A program made the translations under genes and the position numbers. The notes under the pieces were generated by a model. The model was not told the origin of the DNA. It worked only from the letters and a program-made list of their open reading frames with translations, and searched no databases. Shown here in pieces: positions 6,369 to 9,957 of a stretch of DNA of 9,957 bases (position 1 is its first letter; each line of letters opens with the position of its first letter). Origin of the DNA: Bacillota bacterium (GTDB taxonomy: Bacteria > Bacillota_I > Bacilli_A > Erysipelotrichales > Erysipelotrichaceae); assembly GCA_023388035.1 (NCBI GenBank), contig JAEWGY010000067.1, forward strand, positions 1 to 9,957, written 5' to 3'.

Positions 6369-7606
6369 TAATCGTTATTTTTAAGATAATGTCTTAAACG
6401 TTTATTTTTAGTAGCTTGTTTTAACTTTCGCATCGCCTTTGCTTCAATTTGCCTAATTCTTTCTCTAGTAACATTAAATTCTTTACCTACCTGCTCTAAT
6501 GTCTTCACCTCACCATCAATAAGACCATAGCGTAAGCGAATGATGCGTTCCTCCTTATCAGTTAGTGTCTTTAAGACGTTAGATATCTCTTCATTAAGCA
6601 ATTCATAATCAGTATATTCTTCAGGTGAAATGGTATCACGATCTTCAATAAAATCACCTAAATGAGAATCTTCCTCCTCACCAACTTGAGTCTCTAAAGA
6701 AATTGGTTCTAAAGATCTTCTTCTGATTTCTTTAATTTGATCAGCATTAAGTTTTTGCTTATTAGTTTTTGCTCCATTATTATTAATTTTAGAATTATTA
6801 GACTCCTCAATTAATTCATTATGACGAGCAGCAATTTCTTCATCAGTCGGTTCACGATCAAATTGTTGGACTAATTCTTTCTGTATACGATTAATGAAAT
6901 GAATTTTTTCTATCATGTGCACTGGTATTCTGATAGTACGTGCTTGATCAGAAATAGCTCTAGTAATTGATTGTCTGATCCACCAAGTAGCATAGGTAGA
7001 AAATTTATAATTACGCTTATAATCAAACTTATCAATAGCCTTCATTAAACCACAATTACCTTCTTGAATTAGATCAAGAAAAAGTAATCCTCTACCAGTG
7101 TGTCTTTTAGCTATCGATACTACCAATCTTAAATTAGCATTAATTAGCATTTTCCTTGCTTCCATATCATTTTCTTCCTTGATACGTCTAGCAATTTCAT
7201 ATTCTTCTTTTTGATCAAGCAGTCTTATAGAACCAATTTCCTTAAGATACATCTTGACTGGATCAGTTAATTTCGTAACCTTAGAATTAAATTCGTCAGC
7301 GAGACTATCGTTATTAAAAGAATCAATTATTTCAGTATCTTCAATTTCTTTATCAAATTTATCATCATCAAATTCTAAATTTAAACTCAGTTCTGAATCA
7401 TCTTCTTTTAAAGTTAAATTACCATGAGCCCAATCCCAGAAATCATCTTGTAAATTATCATCCATCTCGAATTTATCAAGAGCTTGAATTAAATCAGCTT
7501 GATCAATAAATCCTTGAGCATTATTAATTTCTAATGCTTGTTCTTGAAGTTTCTCAATTGAATTTATCTTTTTTAAATCAAAAACGCTTTTTTCTTTTTT
7601 AGACAT
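6368..7606 (-). CDS. rpoD: RNA polymerase primary sigma factor (sigma-70/sigma-A)
   Basis: The primary sigma factor directs RNA polymerase to housekeeping promoters. The 412 residues contain an N-terminal region 1.1-like segment (about 15-65), a very acidic linker (69-105, 16 of 37 residues Asp or Glu), region 1.2 (114-147), region 2 with the -10-recognition helix FSTYATWWIRQSITRAI (202-218), region 3 (about 232-305) and region 4 with the -35-binding helix-turn-helix (about 368-395, VTRERIRQIEAKAMRKL). The sigma finger DSHLGDFIED is intact. Region 3 carries an Asn/Lys-rich stretch (about 262-289) that makes the interval between EEIA and EPISLET about 22 residues longer than in Bacillus subtilis SigA as I recall it. 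The ATG overlaps the dnaG stop by 8 bases (ATGTCTAA). AAAGGAG lies 14 bases upstream, an unusually long spacing, so coupling to dnaG translation is likely. Confidence 0.97.
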   Translation of the reverse strand: MSKKEKSVFDLKKINSIEKLQEQALEINNAQGFIDQADLIQALDKFEMDDNLQDDFWDWAHGNLTLKEDDSELSLNLEFDDDKFDKEIEDTEIIDSFNNDSLADEFNSKVTKLTDPVKMYLKEIGSIRLLDQKEEYEIARRIKEENDMEARKMLINANLRLVVSIAKRHTGRGLLFLDLIQEGNCGLMKAIDKFDYKRNYKFSTYATWWIRQSITRAISDQARTIRIPVHMIEKIHFINRIQKELVQQFDREPTDEEIAARHNELIEESNNSKINNNGAKTNKQKLNADQIKEIRRRSLEPISLETQVGEEEDSHLGDFIEDRDTISPEEYTDYELLNEEISNVLKTLTDKEERIIRLRYGLIDGEVKTLEQVGKEFNVTRERIRQIEAKAMRKLKQATKNKRLRHYLKNND

Positions 7607-9278
7607 TAATTTTTATGCGTCTCCTTTCATCATATAATTTACTATAAATTTCTTCATCATAACTATTAATATTAGATCTTTGCTTTTTATATTTTTTAAT
7701 ATCTAAATTATTAATAACAACCTTAATATTGTTATCTAATAATTTTTGATCATATTTTGTGAAATCCTTAAATTCTTTCACAATTTCACCATATAATTTT
7801 AATATATTTTTATTGCTAATACTAGCTTGGAAAAAATGTTCATCGAAGTTTTTATTTTGTTTATAATATCTTCTAATTTCAAATAATAAGGCATTTAAAT
7901 CATTTTCAATAAGGTAATCAAGCTTAGTAATAAAATATTCAAATCCTTGATAGTCCAAGGTAATTTGTCTAATAATTGAACGTTGGGCTTTTTTAAAACC
8001 ATCAACTAATTTAACATCAAATTTTTTAGCCTTAAAATTATTAACATTTAATTGCTTATGATAATTTAAATATTTGTTTAAGAAAAATTGTTTATTATAA
8101 GGATTTAAATTATCTAAAAATTTAATTAAGGCTGTTTTGAATTGTTGTTTCGAATTATAATCATTAGTAAAATTAGATTCCTTAATTAGATTATTAATCT
8201 TATAGTCGATATAATTAATACTATTATTTTTAATTAAATTATTTAGATATTCCTTACCTTTAATTAATAATAAGTCCGCAGCATCTTTTTCATCATTATT
8301 GATTATAATATTAACATCTAATTTTTGTTTAATAGCTAAATGCGCTAAGTCTTCTAAAGCTTTTTTTCCTGCATTATCATTATCAAAGAAAAGATAAATA
8401 TTAGTAGTGCTTCTTTTAATTAAATCCAAATGATGATTATTAATACTAGTACCTAAGGCAGCAACGGTATTTAAATAACCTACCTTATACATTGCGATAA
8501 CATCAAAGACCCCTTCAACGATAAAAATCTTATTATTATCATGAGCATTTCTTACAGCCTTATTTAAATTGTATAAATGTTCACTTTTTTTATAGACTAT
8601 ACTATCACCAGAGTGATAGTACTTAGGTCTATCATCACCGTGAAGATAAGTTCTAGCATTAAGCGCAATCGGATTATTATGGCGATCATAGATTGGGAAA
8701 ATAATCCTTTTTTCAAAATTTGATTGCTTTCTATCGATATTGCTGTAGATACCTAAGGTTCTAATATCTTCTAAATCATGTCCACAGATAAGTAGATAAT
8801 CAAGTAATAACTTTGCATCATTTAATAAACCGATATTAAAATATTCAATCTCCTCATTACTTATCCCTCTTTCTTTTAGATATGCTAAGGCTAAATTATC
8901 CTTTAAAAGACTTCTTTTACAATAATCAATGATTCTTTTATATAAATCATAATATGGTTCAAAGGGACTAGTTTTAGTACTAAATTCTTTAAAATCAACA
9001 TTAATCCCAGCTAATTTAGCAGCATGATTAATTGCATTATCATAGCTAAGATTTAATTTAGCCATTAAGTAATTTACAGCATCACCGCCCTTTTTACATG
9101 CAAAGCAATAACAACTATTAGTATCGGTATAAAGTTGTAAAGATGGATTAGTATCATTATGAAAAGGACATTTAGTTTTATGATTAATAATTGCTTCACC
9201 ACAACTTTCAATAACCCTTTCAATAGCTAATACTTCTTGGATTTTTTTTCTAACTTCCTTATAACTTAAAGATTTCAT
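7599..9278 (-). CDS. dnaG: DNA primase
   Basis: DnaG makes the RNA primers for lagging-strand synthesis together with the replicative helicase. The 559-residue protein has an N-terminal CHC2 zinc-binding domain (Cys37, His40, Cys58, Cys61), the RNA-polymerase core with YLKERGIS (133-140) and PKYYHSG (218-224), and a TOPRIM fold with VEGVFDVIAMY (254-264) and the metal-binding FFDNDNAGKKA (297-307). The C-terminal 200 residues, where the helicase-interacting domain should lie, are Lys/Asn-rich and too divergent for me to align by eye. The basic-patch motif usually read as GFGGR appears as ALNAR (205-209). The start ATG shares a base with the glyQS stop (TAATG) and only a weak AAGGG lies upstream, so reinitiation is likely. 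The neighbouring rpoD recreates the widespread dnaG-rpoD pairing. Confidence 0.96.
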   Translation of the reverse strand: MKSLSYKEVRKKIQEVLAIERVIESCGEAIINHKTKCPFHNDTNPSLQLYTDTNSCYCFACKKGGDAVNYLMAKLNLSYDNAINHAAKLAGINVDFKEFSTKTSPFEPYYDLYKRIIDYCKRSLLKDNLALAYLKERGISNEEIEYFNIGLLNDAKLLLDYLLICGHDLEDIRTLGIYSNIDRKQSNFEKRIIFPIYDRHNNPIALNARTYLHGDDRPKYYHSGDSIVYKKSEHLYNLNKAVRNAHDNNKIFIVEGVFDVIAMYKVGYLNTVAALGTSINNHHLDLIKRSTTNIYLFFDNDNAGKKALEDLAHLAIKQKLDVNIIINNDEKDAADLLLIKGKEYLNNLIKNNSINYIDYKINNLIKESNFTNDYNSKQQFKTALIKFLDNLNPYNKQFFLNKYLNYHKQLNVNNFKAKKFDVKLVDGFKKAQRSIIRQITLDYQGFEYFITKLDYLIENDLNALLFEIRRYYKQNKNFDEHFFQASISNKNILKLYGEIVKEFKDFTKYDQKLLDNNIKVVINNLDIKKYKKQRSNINSYDEEIYSKLYDERRRIKINV

Positions 9279-9957
9279 TAAAATGATATCCCTTTTGTAA
9301 GGTATTCTTTTAATTCACTAATCGCAATTCTTTCCTGTGACATATCATCTCTTTTTCTAATCGTCACCATCTCATCATCTAAACTATCAAAATCAACAGT
9401 AATGCAATATGGTGTACCTATTGCATCTTGTCTACGATAACGTTTACCAATGGCACCTGCTTCATCATATTCAACATCAAAATCATTAATTAAATCATTA
9501 TAAATAGCTAAAGCTTTATCATTTAATTTTTTGGTTAAAGGTAAGATACATGCTTTAACTGGTGCTAATGCTGGATGCAGTCTCATGACAATACGATTAT
9601 CCCCATTTTCTAATTCTTCCTTTTCATAAGCATCACAAGTTACCATTAAGAATAAACGTTCTACGCCAACAGATGGTTCAACGCAGTATGGTACATATTT
9701 TTCATTAGTATAAGGATCAAGATAATCAAGTTTTTTAGAACTGTGTTTAATATGTTGTTTAAGATCATAGTCCGTACGATCAGCAATTCCCCATAATTCT
9801 GACCAACCTGCAAAGGGATAATTATATTCAATATCACAGGTTGCTTTTGAATAGAATGATAATTCATCTTCACTATGATCACGGATTCTTAAATTCTCTG
9901 TTTTAATACCTAGTCTTTTTACAAATTCAAAACATTTTTCACGCCAATAAGCATACC
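9278..9957 (-). CDS. glyQS: Glycyl-tRNA synthetase, single-chain type (3' part, 5' end beyond window)
   Basis: This is the C-terminal 225 codons of a class II glycyl-tRNA synthetase of the alpha2 type, which charges tRNA(Gly). The reading frame runs uninterrupted through the right edge, so the N-terminus and motifs 1 and 2 are missing. Visible landmarks are YAYWREKCFEF at the edge, RIRDHSEDELSFYS, DIEYNYPFAGWSELWGIADRT, and class II motif 3 EPSVGVER (9656-9679). The HGTP anticodon-binding domain follows from about 9580 to the end, with LHPALAPVKACILPL and GKRYRRQDAIGTP. Both the motif order and the GWSELWGIADRTDYD block separate it from the two-subunit glyQ/glyS enzyme. The Met codon at 9644-9646 is internal, within LFLMVTCDAY, and is not a start. 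The gene ends in TAATG shared with dnaG, placing it first in the visible operon. Confidence 0.96.
   Translation of the reverse strand, partial: YAYWREKCFEFVKRLGIKTENLRIRDHSEDELSFYSKATCDIEYNYPFAGWSELWGIADRTDYDLKQHIKHSSKKLDYLDPYTNEKYVPYCVEPSVGVERLFLMVTCDAYEKEELENGDNRIVMRLHPALAPVKACILPLTKKLNDKALAIYNDLINDFDVEYDEAGAIGKRYRRQDAIGTPYCITVDFDSLDDEMVTIRKRDDMSQERIAISELKEYLTKGISF

Noticed and set aside
9278..9646. A separate 122-residue gene starting at the Met codon at 9646
   Set aside because: The same frame continues upstream to the window edge with conserved GlyRS sequence, so this Met is internal and the gene is simply truncated by the edge.
9661..9882. 73-codon open frame on the minus strand near the right edge
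   Set aside because: It is a shifted frame of glyQS. The other minus-strand frame reads GlyRS motifs such as GWSELWGIADRT and EPSVGVER without interruption through the same bases.

Overview
The window is a core-genome segment of a low-GC Gram-positive bacterium, most likely a Mollicutes-like or Erysipelotrichia-like member of the Bacilli. Three things point there: a strongly AT-rich sequence with K/N/I-rich proteins; a single-chain (alpha2) glycyl-tRNA synthetase next to dnaG and rpoD, as in Mollicutes (recalled from Mycoplasma, not searched); and Bacillus-like GatB and TrmK sequences. Conserved tryptophans are encoded by TGG and no gene has an in-frame TGA, so the organism does not use the Mycoplasma/Spiroplasma code. 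Stops are TAA in eight genes and TGA in ligA. This argues against Mycoplasmatales and Entomoplasmatales and fits Acholeplasma-like, Erysipelotrichales or uncultured gut Bacilli lineages. The exact lineage is inference.

All nine genes lie on the minus strand, so transcription runs from the right edge to the left. In that order they are: glyQS (3' part only, cut by the right edge), dnaG (primase), rpoD (primary sigma factor), trmK (tRNA m1A22 methyltransferase), a VanZ-family membrane protein, ligA (NAD+ DNA ligase), gatC, gatA and gatB (Asp/Glu-tRNA amidotransferase). They are packed without room for intergenic promoters. Seven of the eight junctions overlap by 1, 8, 1, 32, 17, 8 and 8 nt, and the eighth (gatC/gatA) has a 2-nt gap. 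A single transcript with coupled translation is the simplest reading. The only non-coding stretch is the last 170 bases at the left edge. It holds a weak terminator-like hairpin after gatB and a plausible extended -10 promoter pointing out of the window.

The operon combines tRNA charging and modification (GlyRS, GatCAB, TrmK), replication and repair (DnaG, LigA) and transcription initiation (RpoD). I see no mobile element, CRISPR array, tRNA or rRNA gene, or defence system, and I do not think the window contains an undescribed system. The points worth a second look are lineage-specific: two insertions in LigA, an Asn/Lys-rich insertion in sigma region 3 of RpoD, a VanZ gene lodged in a housekeeping operon, a Gly-to-Asp change next to the GatA nucleophile, and a recurring 8-nt stop/start overlap.
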